Positions 1 to 11,920 of a stretch of DNA of 64,000 nucleotides are shown in pieces; within the stretch, counting starts at the first letter, position 1; each line of letters begins with the position of its first letter. The position numbers were made by a program, and so were the translations under genes. This DNA comes from Pseudoneurospora amorphoporcata (Eukaryota > Ascomycota > Sordariomycetes > Sordariales > Sordariaceae): assembly GCA_033297205.1 (NCBI GenBank), contig MU859120.1:62001-126000 (forward strand), written 5' to 3'. Under the pieces are notes generated by a model. It had not been told where the DNA came from. It was given only the letters and a program-made list of their open reading frames with translations, and did no database searches.

Positions 1-608
1 TCTTCGTCGTGATCATCGCGGCAGATTGTTGCCGATACTTACTGTGTGGCTCTGGCTTGGCACCCCCTTAAGCACAGCAAATCTTCGACCCCGGTCAATC
101 ATCAGCCATCACGTCCACTAACACGGAGTCACCCGCATACCTAGGTATCGTCTGTCGCATTTTAACGCTGCAGTGTGCACTACATTCTCACTCCATCGGC
201 TCCAATCGATCTCCAGATACCTCATGTCCTCGCCAGCTCACCAGGACGCCGGCGGGAGTGAAGACATGCCCATTAGACTCTGTGACTCTTAAGACGGGCG
301 TCAGATGGCCTGCTCTGATTGATCCGTCCCGCTGCACAGGTTCTCTTATTACCGTGCTGTCATGTACCGTTCTCTAGGCGCATTCAGGAGGTTGTCATCA
401 CACCCTTTGAGCATCCGTTTCATCGTCCGAGTTCTTCCCGCCTCATCCGAAGAGCCAAGCCTAGTATGAACGAGTTTGATGTATATAACGTATGCGAGCC
501 TCATACATCATTGTCTATAGCCAAAAGCCGACCAAAACCACTATCATCGTCGTGAACCAAAAACATACCGCCTCGGTCTAATGCCGATAAACATGTGCGA
601 TCCTTCCT
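1..608. other. Left edge, non-coding 3' flank
   Basis: No convincing gene is seen. The stretch lies downstream of the minus-strand synaptojanin gene, so part is probably its 3' untranslated region. It holds a perfect 12-bp palindrome (ATACCTAGGTAT, 137-148), listed separately. Confidence 0.5.
137..148. repeat. 12-bp palindrome of the TACCTAGGTA type
   Basis: The sequence reads ATACCTAGGTAT, identical on both strands. Related TACCT/AGGTA palindromes and GTAGGTAG runs recur in other intergenic parts of the window (54625-54637, 61494-61504, 41901-41912, 58923-58932). The role is unknown. Confidence 0.5.
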
Positions 609-3600
609 TCATGAAGGTTTTAGTGCCTGCCATCCTCCCATCTGCATGCCACCACTGTCATCATCATCTAGAAGATTCACGGTGTTTGACTTCCTAGGCG
701 GAGGCGGCTGCGGAGCCTCGGGCCTCGTCGTCGCCTTCTGAACAAGCGCTGGCGGTGGTGCAAGCGCAGATACAGGCACAGGCTTTCGTCCCGGAACCTG
801 TGTCTTCTGCTGAAGATCGGCCAACCCGACAAGACCAACGCCTCCAGGTGGCGTGTACCGTGCCTGAGGCGCAAATCCCGTGCTTGTATTGACGCGCCGA
901 GGTGGCTGTAGGGGCGCGTCCGTGTCTCCATTTTTATTACTGAGTGAAGATAAAGATGTGAAACTCGATGAGCTCCCGTTGGCCTTGGATAAGGATCCTT
1001 GCCGTCCTGAAAGAGACGGGTTTGGAGAACGCTCTGGCTGGAGAGGCTTCCAGCTACTGAGTGTCACCGTGTCTTCCATAGGCGCAGGTACCGAAGTGCT
1101 GGACCCCGGTGATGAAGGTGCTGCTAAGTGGGCAGGTTTCTTTGCTACCGGTGGCGCAGCTTTCTGCTTAACGGTATGTTGAGACGATAAAGACATCGAG
1201 CGGGCCGGAAGTGGTGGTGTGGCTGTTGTCGCTGCCGTATTGACAGGCTTCCTAGCCACTGGTGAACTGGCCATGGCAGGTCCCGATGTAGAGCCCAAAG
1301 CACCCATACCGGTCTGCCTTCGTGGAGGAGGAGGTGGTGGAGGAGCATCGAACTTGCCGTTCTTCCCATCTTCGGTGAGTTGCAACCGTCCAACCTTGGC
1401 GGGAAGGTTCGACGGATCAAATGGAGGAGGGAGGGGCCTTCTAGGCGCCGAATTTGACGCCGAAGTAGAGAGCAGCATCGAATGATTGACATGTTCAAAC
1501 GGTGATGTCGAGAGGCTTGAGAAGGAGGAAAGCCTTGACTCCGACCTTGGGATATTAACCCAGTCAGGTTCGTCAGTGGGCATGTAAGGGTTGGCTGGCC
1601 TTTTGGGATTAAGAATGGTTTGGAAGGCAGGACTCTCGGGTTTTGGTGGCTGGATGGCGGATCGGGGCATCTTGCCATTGTCCATCCACCACTTCTGTCG
1701 ATCAGAGCTGGCTGGGGGGAGGCCAGGCTCGATGGCATCGTAGCCGATTAGATCCTCATCGTCAGAATCATCCCCAGCCAGGTTGGCCATGTCACCGCCA
1801 ATATCCGCTTTCCTGCGTTCGTATATGTCGCGGCTAATCTTGTTGCGAATCCTCTCATTCACAATATTGACGGTGCATTCAAAGACAGCATACACTGGCC
1901 GATGATCTGAGAATCGCAATGGTGCCGAGTTGTAACACAACTGGCGGAGATTGTGTCCTTTCCTCAGAATACGGTCCGTCCACGCTGGTATACGTGCTTT
2001 CTCCCTGTATAATGTGTTAGCATCGACGATTATGCGAACCTCGATCAGTCGGACTTACGATGTGTCAAAAGTGTCGGTACCGATATCGTACTTATACGTC
2101 GGGTTAAACGTGATACGTGCCTCAGAATAATAATGGAACGCAAAGCCGGCCATCATTTGTAGGTTCAGCTGCCAAGACGTCAGCATGATGACTGAGTATG
2201 GAACAACTGGGAGACATACCTGGTCGTTCGCATATAGTTTTGGAAGGTCTCCCTTCCTGACCAGGTCCTTGGCGTTCTCCAGGTCCAGTCCAATGCGGTA
2301 GTTGAAGTCTCCAAACCATATGACAGATTCTACAGGTTTTAGTCATGCCCTACAGTATGTATGGTGTGGTTAGCTTACCGTGATCGTCAATCCCCCTATT
2401 TCTTTGGAACCGGAGGCCGTGATTGATCGTGGCATAATCTCTATTTCGTTCCTCATAGTTGGTGAAACCGGCAGCAAGATGCGCTGTAACGAAGCATATG
2501 GGCGTGTTTGCGTAATCGAGCCTAATCGCAACAGCGCCTTTATTTCCAGCCATTCCCGAAAGCCCTGTCTTTTTGACACTGCCTTCAACATTTTTTATGT
2601 TATGGAGAGCAGAGGCCTTAACGAAGATGCACAATGCGGCACCCACGAGCTGGCCACTTCTCAACAATACGTATTTCTCATCATCAGGTCTGTTGTAGTG
2701 TCGATCCAGAGTACCCTTTATCGCACGCTCCCACAGCTGCTTTCTGGTCGGATCACTGTTCATAATCTGCTGTGGGTTGAGTTCGACGATTTCTTGGAAG
2801 CCGATCGCAACAATTTCAGGTTGAGCTTCGCCCAGTTCGGAGGGACAAAGCCAAGATGACAAGTCTTCGTCGATACCGTCGGTCTTGCCGTTCAGGTTGA
2901 AAGTTCCGATTAGACTGTCTATATCAGCACCATGCAACACCAGCCCGACACGGGTCAAACTTACATCTTAATCTTTTCGTTTGTAGAGAACTCGTTGCTT
3001 CGCCGTTGTAGTTCCATAGACACGTAATCGCTGATCGGGTCGTATAGATGAACTGGCCCCTGACCAATCATCCTGCCAAGAAGGGTATCAATGGTCATCT
3101 GCCGCTGTTTGTCCGTGAAGTTATTCACATATAGTCGGGTAGCCGACTTGCGGACGTCGGCGATAGCGCCGGCAAAGGACATTTTGCCTGACCGAGTGAA
3201 GGAACTCTTCAAAGCACCGGTGCCAGCATAAATACGGGACAGAGCATCACCGTTGTCAGCCCAAAGATTGGCATGTCGTGACCAAAAGTCCGATGCAGCA
3301 CCCTCGCCTTGATGGCCCAAGAAAGTCTCGACCGCCATTTGCGATACTATCGTCTGAATGAGGTTGGTTCTGTCGAGACAGTCCAAACAGTTTGTTCTGA
3401 AAACACCCTCTTGTTGTAGCACGACCACATAGCGGCGTTGGCTAGGCGAAGATGTACGTTTGTCAGAGCCCGCGCTCTCTTCGCCGTCATCTGCTTCGTG
3501 GGCTAGGTAATATGCGAAGCCGTCGGCCGAGCCCTCCAGGTAACGCCTGATCTCATGTGCTGCCTCATAGCCTTGGGGCCCCTTCGTCTCAGCATGGAAG

Positions 3601-4907
3601 TCGTACTCGGTAGCTCTAAGAAGAGCATGGTCGCGTGATTGCCCCTCTTCTGGCCGGCTGAGGGGACAGTTCCGAATACCGGTACGGTAAAGCGACGTCA
3701 GCTCGTACTCTCCCGGCTTCGACACGCTGAGAAGGTTTATTACGTGTACAGCACCGTATGCTTGCTCCAGATCAGAGAAGTGTTTATTGAACGCCGGCTG
3801 CGTTCCGTCCGGTGATCGTGTGATGGTAATCTTCTGCTGGTTTGGCAGCAGCCCGGCTTGCTGTTCCCAAAAGACAGGAACCGAGCCGCGTACTTGAGCA
3901 TACGAGAACACAACGCCTGACGGGCTCCAATACGTCGTTTCAGTTTCCACAAAATTCGCAACGTTTCCATCGTCATCAATACCCCGCGAGTTGAATCTCG
4001 TGCCTGCCCTTCTGCAGGACAGACGTGAGATGATGGTCAAGTATGAAGGGAGGCCTGTCTTGGCAGCCCTCAAAGGGGCCGAGGTCTGAGGGATAGCCCA
4101 TGTCCTACAAAAGCCTCGAATCGCGGAGGTGAGGATCCGCGAGGCATCCAACGCATCTCGTTCCTGTTCCTGCAGCTTGGAGCGGAATTCCACAAGCGGG
4201 CGGATCATGTATGAGTTCCAGAGAAAGGACTCGTCGAAATTGTCGATATCGAACGTTACGGCATCAGCTGGCCTGTCCTGCATGCGGTTGGTAATGTCGA
4301 AGTCTGTACTGTAGTAGAATGTCCCGTTGCTAAGAAGCTTTTGCAACTCGACACATGGATGCTCCATTGGGTCCCTCCGGCCCAGCGGTTGGCCATAAAC
4401 TGCCGTAGCATCCATTTCCTCGTGAACATCAAGCAGGAAAACATCATCGTAAGCTGCTGAGTTCAAGCAGAAGAACTGCACACTCTCTATCTTTTCCACC
4501 GTCTCTCCTGGACGAAGGGTAGCGACCCTGGAGGCTTGGGTGATGACACAGATGAACACGTCCGGCCCAATCGAGATCATCCCCAAAGTTCCATAGATGG
4601 GCCGTGACGTCAGGGGACGGTACTCGAGCAATAGTTTGTCTGTCCGCGGTGTGAATTCCACCATGCACTTGGAAGGGATGTTGTCGAAACTGCCGGATCG
4701 TGGACGGGCGGAGGCAACGGAGGCGAGGGACCCATTCGCAATGGCTTCGCTCGTGCTCTGACTATGTCGAAGGATGAGAGCGTGGGATTCCGAGGCGATT
4801 GCGATCGCACGGTGAGGGTACTCGCGGATAAGGATTTGGCTCGACTTGTCGAGAGACGGCGATTGGCCCGCCCAAAGAGCAGACGATGTAGAGCTGTTGT
4901 AGTCCAT
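609..4907 (-). CDS. Synaptojanin-like phosphoinositide phosphatase (INP51/52/53 family)
   Basis: Predicted 1364-aa enzyme that removes phosphates from PI4P and PI(4,5)P2 at the plasma membrane and endosomes, linking lipid turnover to endocytosis and actin. Model, 5' to 3' on the minus strand: 4907-2965, 2914-2379, 2329-2220, 2168-2059, 2004-609; introns are 49-54 bp. Residues 1 to about 647 are the Sac domain, with the CX5R catalytic signature (NCLDCLDRTN) near residue 506. From residue 648 comes the inositol-polyphosphate 5-phosphatase domain, with IGTFNLNG, WFGDFNYRI, PAWTDRIL and SDHRP motifs. The last roughly 400 residues are proline- and serine-rich, with poly-proline runs suited to SH3 binding. 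Both catalytic signatures are intact, so it should be bifunctional. The whole IPPc fold is cut by four small introns while the Sac domain is one exon. The start is the first ATG in frame. Which yeast paralogue it matches best cannot be told by eye. Confidence 0.93.
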
Positions 4908-6938
4908 GTTGGATAGCAGTTGTTTCGGATGCGGATTAATTACGGCGGAGGTTTAACGTAAGCTAGAGCTCCCATGTCGAGATCCCTCAGATAATCGGTT
5001 TCGTGGGGTCGTGGACGGTTCCGCGGTGGAAGCCACCTGGCAGCCAAGTTCCGAGTATGCTTTCCGATACTACTCTCAAGGAGTGATAGTAGCGAATGGT
5101 TTAGGCTCGAACGAGGAAGGAGCAAGTGAAACGGCAGGCCCAAGCGACCTCTTGCTATAGTGAGAGCGAGTAATGGGGCAGCATGGGATACTGGCAATGC
5201 GTGCGGTCGTTGAGGACGGGAAGCTTGAGCAGCTTTGGCGATGAATTGTCGCAGGACGATAACTCTCGTGGGTAGGATGTAGTGTAGGCGAGAGACTATC
5301 GACTCGGAACCGTCAGTGTCACTCGATGTCGACACGGACAAACAAGGGAGGAATTGAATAAGGTATAAAATGTAGGTCTCGACGTAAGTATGTACGATAA
5401 CAAGAGACAAGAATGATCTTCAAGAACGGATGTGGAAAGGTACCGCCGTCCAGATGGAACTTCCTGGATGAACTGCACGACGGGATGGAGGGGAGCCGGA
5501 TGACGGCGGCAAGGTGTCGGTCTGGGGCACCCCCCGGCCTTGTCCCCCTGAGCATCGCTTTTCAGCTGCCTCCACTTTCCGCTACTGCTCCAAGCCTTTC
5601 CCACTACACGGGCTACGCTACGCCCTGGCCCGTCAGGCTGTCAGCCCTGTCATAAGAGCCGCAGTTAGCTACCTTACCTTGACGCGGGGCCCAGCTGAAG
5701 AGGCACGGGAGGTTGCGGTGCGATTGCCTTCATCGTTGAATGCAGCCGGCCAATTCAGACGCATACCTGTAGCACCGCAGGCGCAACAAGCCCGATGTTA
5801 CGAGGGACAGAGAAGCGTCAGCCTCGCTTTTAACTTTGTCAACTCAGACCGACGGGACTGAGGGAGCTTGACAAGACAACGGGAATTCCACGATTGCGAA
5901 CCAGAAGGCCGAAGGCAAACACAATGCGATCCACAGGCATCAGGGCATTAGTACCCGGATTCCATCAACGTATTTAACTCTTCCTTCTCAAAAAGAATAT
6001 GCTTGTTGACATCTGTGCTGTAGCATGTTTCGCTTTGCAGCAAGTGGCGACTACATGTGAGTTTTGGAGATAATTTGAGATTCTCTGAAGGTCTCGTGGG
6101 ATAGCTTCGCGATATGGCGCCCGCGAAGCACTCTGAAACACGGCAAGGTGATGATTGCCAGCTAAGAAAATGCTGAAGGTGAAAAAAGCAAACGAAGTGT
6201 ACGAGAGGCAACAAAAGATAGTAGCATGTAATGCCACAAAAAGGTTTGTGTAGTTGATGGCTTCAGATTAACGTATGGTGAGATCATGCACTCCTCTATG
6301 GGAGTATTCATCCTCTTCCTATCATATTTTTATGTATGTCATCATCACTAGCCATATGGAGGAAAAAAAAAAAGAAACAGAAGAGATTCAGAAGTGTGCA
6401 AAAGTTTGCCCGTTTTATTTCTTGGGCGCTCTCCCGATCTTATCTTATCGCATTCAACTCCCCCTCATTTCATTGGCTAAGAAAAGGCCACAGTGGATAC
6501 ACGTTGCGTTTCGAGTGGGCACGTAGTAGGTACTGACAGGGTTGCGGGCGGTGTAGACAGCTTTACCAACCGGCCAGCCTGCCAGCGCTGGAGGTTTGCC
6601 AGTTTGACGTGCACCTTCCTTCTCTGGAGCTCCATTCATTCTTTTTCGATCCCGCGCGCCGCTGCCTTCCACTTCCTTGTCTCCCGTCTCCACGCTTTTT
6701 TGCTCACCGTCGGTCAACTTTCATTCTCGCAGCCAATTTTTGGATGTGCAGGACCGTATCCATCACAAAACCCGACCCTTTATCATCTCCGCCGTAGCGA
6801 AATTTTATGTTATTGCGATTGCACTATCTGCTACGCGACCGCTCTCTAGGATAATTGTGAATCCTCAACCAACAGTAACCTTTACATCTGCGAACACACG
6901 AAACAGCCTCGCCCGTCAGCCGCGCTTCATCGACCACA
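4908..6938. other. Divergent intergenic region between synaptojanin and PRP39
   Basis: About 2 kb between two genes transcribed away from each other, so it must hold both promoters and 5' leaders. I see no supported gene. A purine-rich A tract lies near 6361-6372, and the last 350 bp before PRP39 are pyrimidine-rich, as is usual for fungal 5' leaders. Confidence 0.5.
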
Positions 6939-9304
6939 ATGGGCGACTTCAGCAACTACGGCGGCTCCGATGAGGAAAACGCCGAAATCAAGAGGCTTAA
7001 CGCTGAGGTGGTAAGTCAATGCAGATATCCGCTGCTGTGGGCATCATGTCCTGTCGCTAACCAGAGCTCATCGCAATCGCATTCAGGATGCCGACACCGA
7101 CAACTTCGAGAACTGGGAAAAACTGGTACGCGCCTGCGAAGGACTCGAAGGCGGTCTCAACAGAAACTCGAGCCCGCAGGCTCTGGCAACCCTCCGCGCC
7201 ACATACGATCGATTCCTCCTCAAGTTCCCCTTGCTGTTCGGCTACTGGAAGAAGTATGCTGATCTAGAATTCAACATCTCGGGTCCTGAGTCGGCCGAAA
7301 TGGTACGGACAGAATCCAGTTCTCTTATCGCTGATGGGTTTGGTTCTAACGAGCATGTCTAGGTGTACGAGCGAGGATGCGCTAGCATCACCAATTCGGT
7401 CGATCTGTGGACGGAGTATTGCTCCTTCAAGATGGAAACTACTCACACACCCCATCTCGTGAGAGAGTAAGTTCCTAAATCCTTTCCGTCCCCACCCCCC
7501 TCAAGACCACCTTACCCGCAGCAAACTGCAAAGCCGTTCGCGGCTCTTTGTCGACTCGAGAGGGACAAGTACGAATCCGCGACCGTACGAACACGGTGAG
7601 AGCAACCACAAGGCAGACATCCTATGCTGGGACAGTTCTCTCACAATTCATACCAGGCTCTGCTCTTCATAGCAGATATTCTTCGTTCACGTCTTACCTC
7701 TTTGCCCGTTCCCCGCTCGCGTATGCCACTGAGAAACAGTTTGGTCACTTTGGATGGATGCTTCGTTTACACCGAGTTTCCCCTCTTGTACTTTACTTCC
7801 CTTCCCGCCCCTCACTCCCATCCTCGGTCATGCAACATTTATTGACACTTTCTTAGGCTTTTCGAGCGCGGTGCTACTCATGTCGGTCTAGACTTCCTTG
7901 CCCACCCCTTCTGGGACAAGTACCTCGAATATGAAGAGAGACAGGAGGCGCAAGATAAGATTGTCTCGATCCTCAACCGGGTCATTCGGATTCCGATGCA
8001 CCAGTATGCGCGCTACTTCGAGCGGCTCAGGACCCTCGCTCAGACACGTCCACTTCTGGAGCTGGTTTCTGCCGATGCGCTGGCACGCTACCGGGGGGAA
8101 GTCGAAGCCGAAAGCGCCACATACGGCATTCAAAAGAGCGAGCCCGAGATTGAGCGTGACATCCGAGCCAAGATCGATGCGCAGCTGTACACGGTTTTCC
8201 AGCAGACACAGGCCGAGACTACAAAGCGCTGGACATTCGAATCGGAGATCAAGCGGCCTTACTTCCACGTCACGGAGCTTGAGCATGCGCAGCTGGCCAA
8301 TTGGCGCAAGTATCTCGATTTTGAGGAATCTGAGGGCAACTTCAGCAGAATCGTTTTCTTATACGAAAGGTGCTTGGTCACCTGTGCTCTTTACGACGAG
8401 TTTTGGTTCCGCTACGCTCGGTGGATGTCGGCACAAGAAGGCAAGGAGGAGGAAGTTCGCAACATCTACCTCCGCGCAACGACTCTGTATGTCCCGGTTA
8501 GTAGGCCGGGAATTCGGCTTCAGTATGCCTACTTCGAGGAGATGTCCGAGCGTGTCGATGTCGCCCGCGATATCCACGCTGCCATCCTCAACAAGCTGCC
8601 CGATTGCGTCGAGGCTATCGTCTCGTGGGCTAACCTTCAGCGCCGCCAGAGTGGTTTGGACGCCGCCATTGAGGTGTACAAGGCCCAGATTGACTCCCCT
8701 ACAGTGGACATCTTCACCAAGGCCGCTTTAGTCACCGAGTGGGCTTATCTTCTGTGGAAGGTCAAGGGATCGAGCGAGGAAGCCCGCAATTGTTTTTCCA
8801 AGAACGTCCAGTGGTATTCGGACAGCCGCCACTTCTGGCAAAAATGGCTGGAGTTTGAACTGGGTCAGCCCACCAATGCTGAGCTTGAGGAACAGCATGG
8901 TGAGAGGATCAAGGACATCATCCAGACCATTCGCAGCAAGAGCCGCCTTTCCCCAGCTGTCAAGCAAGAGCTGTGCCAGGTATACCTGAACTATTTGCAG
9001 GACCGTGGGGGTAAGAAGGCCATGAAAGAATTTCTAGCCCTCGACCGGGAACTGTATGGGTATGTCTCAGTTTTTATCCCAAGAATGAGCCCGAGACCAG
9101 TGGACTGTTATGCTAACTTTGAACTTTAGCCCCCAATCGATTTCGGCCATCACTAAAGCCAAGCTCGGTGGTAAGGAAAACGGTGTTGCGATGGGCGAAC
9201 TCGACGAAACCACTCGCCAGAAGGCCGAGAGCAGATTCTACAGCTTTTACCAGCTCCATATGGACCCTGATCCGAACGCTCAAGGGCCGGCTAGCTTCAA
9301 TTAG
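6939..9304 (+). CDS. PRP39: Pre-mRNA-processing factor 39 (U1 snRNP, HAT repeats)
   Basis: Predicted 589-aa U1 snRNP component that helps commit the 5' splice site in the nucleus. Exons: 6939-7010, 7087-7302, 7363-7466, 7857-9059, 9130-9304. The total is 1770 bp in frame. The protein is a string of half-TPR (HAT) helices, with repeated W-x-x-(Y/F/W)-(I/L)-x-F/L-E cores such as WKKYADLEF, FWDKYLEYEE, NWRKYLDFEES and FWQKWLEFELG. The start ATG follows a CCACA context, and the N-terminus is acidic (GDFSNYGGSDEENAE). Intron 3 (7467-7856) is 390 bp, while the others are 60-76 bp. Its ends are set by the continuous HLVRE-LFERGATHVGLDF reading across the junction, but it holds further splice-like sites (see findings). 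Assignment to PRP39 rather than PRP42 rests on overall pattern and length. A PRP39-family call is safe. Confidence 0.88.
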
Positions 9305-11708
9305 GCACACGGCGCCACTGCTCGATACTAGGGCCAGTCCTCCCACCCATGGCATCTTCCGCTGATCTTCGGACATCGACAAACTGAACGAAAAGAGTAA
9401 TCGGCATCCCTCCCCTCCTCCCCCCCGTATGCGTCATGTAGCCTTTGACTTTTTAGACTTGCCCAGAAACCAATGCGAAGCAGAAGAGGCCGATTAAGGC
9501 CTCAGTGGTTGACTTGTTTGCGAACTTTCAACCTTTTGACACGTTCCAGTGATGGCAAGCTGGCATCGTTGACCGACACTTTCCAGGCTAGCAAACTGGC
9601 ATTGTGTATTAAAACGTTCCAGTTTGGCAATCTGGTATCGTGACAGAGATGATCTTATGGAATCTCAAGCAATTTGCGGCTGGTAACCAACCAACCTTGA
9701 ACAAACACTGAAAGAATAAGGACCGCAAAACGGAGGAGGTCCTTTGTATTTCTGTGATAATAGCCAACAAAATTGACCTTGCGTTAGGTAGAAGACCTTG
9801 GTAATTCTGATCATTTCTGAACAAGATACTTGGCGTCTATTTCGTGCATAGGAAAAGGCTACGTCTGCGCTGCCGCTGTCACACAAACATGATATCCAGT
9901 AGCAAACGTTTGATCTCTGTTTTTGAAGGTACTGAACGTTAGTATAAGGCAGGTCACGATTACAAGGCTACCTCGAACAGCTTCCAAGCGCTACGTACGA
10001 TTATTGCACAACGGAGAAGGCTGTCCGAGGCTGTGGACAGGAGGCCAAGAAGGTTCCGCGGTCGGCAGGGGAGCCCAAGGACCTCGCCGCCACCCGCCAC
10101 TCTGTGCCGGTGACAACCCCATGGACAAACGGGTACCGACGAAACGGCAGCAGCAAAACAGATCATGAAGGTCCCGGCGATATAAAAGATATCTGTCTCT
10201 AAAAAGGGAAGGGAGGCTCGTTATACAGGTCGACCATCTCGTACAAGTCACCACTTGACGTTGAATATACACTAGAGAGCGTCGGATTGATTACATAAGA
10301 ACCTGCCCTCTTTGCCTAAGGGTGAGGGGCACGCAAGAGTGACTTCTGATGATCAGCCGGGTCCATCCATTTCTTATAGGACGCTGTCATATGAATATGT
10401 TACCTCACCGTGCGGCATGCCACCACTCAAACCTCATGCATGAGGACCCCCGCATGCTTCTGCGCGCTTGTTAAATTTTTTGGATTGGGAATCTTCGGAT
10501 GCTGTGTGGTGGTTCAGACGATATGGAGACTGCGAGATTGATAACGCGAATTGGTTACGCCACGTGTACCCGTGTCAGAGAATGGGCTCAAGAGATCGCT
10601 ATCAAGGCATATCCGCGCTACTGGTATTAGTTTGCTTTTCTAGTATAAAAGCACTACCTATACCCCATTCTTACAGCGGACAAAAGACTGGGAGGTTGTG
10701 GAGGGGTTTCTCGGTCTAGGATAACCGAACCGGAAGAGGAACCAATGATAAGGCAAAGTCCCGGTTGGATTTCGACATGTGCCCGTTGCAAACTGTCTGC
10801 CCTTTCTAGCTACCTTACCGACGGTATCTGTATGTACCACGGTATTCTGTCGATAACTCATCGCTGTCAGAAGAGTCATCGATACCGTCGTTCCTCTGAA
10901 AGGCAAAAAAATCTGTCACAGAAACTAGCCATCTGTGTTCGACAGAGGCAACCTAAGCTTTCATCTGAAAAACCTTCTCGGACTCCGATGTAGCTCCGTA
11001 GGATCTCTTGGCTATTGACCACGTTCTTTTGAGGCCATTGACAATTGATTGGCATTGTCGCTGCTTTAGTCAGCGGTTGTTGCCGCTTGTCGTCTCAGGT
11101 GTAGTGTACCCAGAGTCCCAGTGACAAATGCCGGGATATAGCCGGCTTCGTGAGTTTCGGCGGGTTTCACTCGCGGGGTCCAATGGGGAAGCACGGGGAT
11201 CTCGATGCGTGGTGCGCAATGGGGCCCGCGCAATGCCACTCGACGGCACTGACGGGGCCTCAATTTTCCCCCAGAAAGGCTTAGAAATGTGCCAGAGCCG
11301 CGCTTCAACGGGATGGAACGGCCGACCTGGCACTGATGGGGTCTCTGAAAAGAGACATGGGCGAGCTGGCCACTCAACGCGCACGCGATTGATTTTTTTT
11401 CGATATGATTCCAGAGTCGTTTTGCTTCGCTGGAATTCGTGTGGCATGTCGAGACCACAACCCCACCAGGGTGGCCCCGGGCCTCGTCTTTCCGGGGCAA
11501 CAGCCGAGCTACGAAGGATACAATTGCACCATCCCACCTGCTTGATCCTCCGGTTTGATAGCTGTAGACTAAGGTACCTAGTGCTTCTGTGAATTCGTCG
11601 TCCTCGCTTCCTTCCCCTCTTTTTCTTCCTCTCGTTGTTGTCAGTCGCTGCTCTGCTCTCATCCCTCTTTCCTCCTCTTCATCGTCCTGCCCTTTGAGAA
11701 CCAGCAAG
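9305..11708. other. Intergenic region PRP39 to CCP1
   Basis: About 2.4 kb without a supportable gene. It contains the PRP39 3' region with three short direct repeats (9544-9641, listed separately) and a 10-bp inverted repeat CGACGGTATC at 10819-10828 with GATACCGTCG at 10881-10890. The 200 bp before 11709 are pyrimidine-rich and probably hold the CCP1 transcription start. Confidence 0.45.
9544..9641 (+). repeat. Three imperfect 25-bp direct repeats
   Basis: Copies at 9544-9569, 9581-9605 and 9617-9641 share TTCCAG, then 9-10 variable bases rich in GCAA, then CTGG(C/T)AT(C/T)GT. Spacing is about 36-37 bp. Each copy also contains a CCAG...CTGG inverted pair. They lie 240-340 bp after the PRP39 stop, probably in or just past the 3' UTR. 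Confidence 0.6.
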
Positions 11709-11920
11709 GTACGCATCAAGTAGTTTCTCCTTCGCGACGGGAGTCGTTTGTCCTTTGCCTCCCGTCCTCAACCGTCTGCCCGTCTCTTCTCGTTCGGACT
11801 CTGTTGAGCTCGGCGATACCCGTGATGCGCGATCTCTTCCCCGCGTTCAACAACATTATGGGACTCACCATGATAACACCGAGAGTCATGTTGATGCTAA
11901 CGGAATTTCCGTCCACGTAG
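11709..11920 (+). other. Probable 5' UTR intron ending at the CCP1 start codon
   Basis: A GTACGC donor follows CAAG at 11709. A TGCTAACGG branch-point-like sequence lies shortly before a CACGTAG acceptor, and the start ATG is the next triplet (11921). The 212-bp span would be removed from the leader. This is inferred from splice signals only. Confidence 0.5.

Noticed and set aside
4940..5604. Overlapping minus-strand frames before the synaptojanin start
   Set aside because: No family resemblance or splice logic; they lie where the 5' leader and promoter are expected.
10819..10890. 10-bp inverted repeat as possible terminal repeats of a small transposon
   Set aside because: There is no target-site duplication, the element would be only 72 bp and no second copy is seen; kept only as a note.
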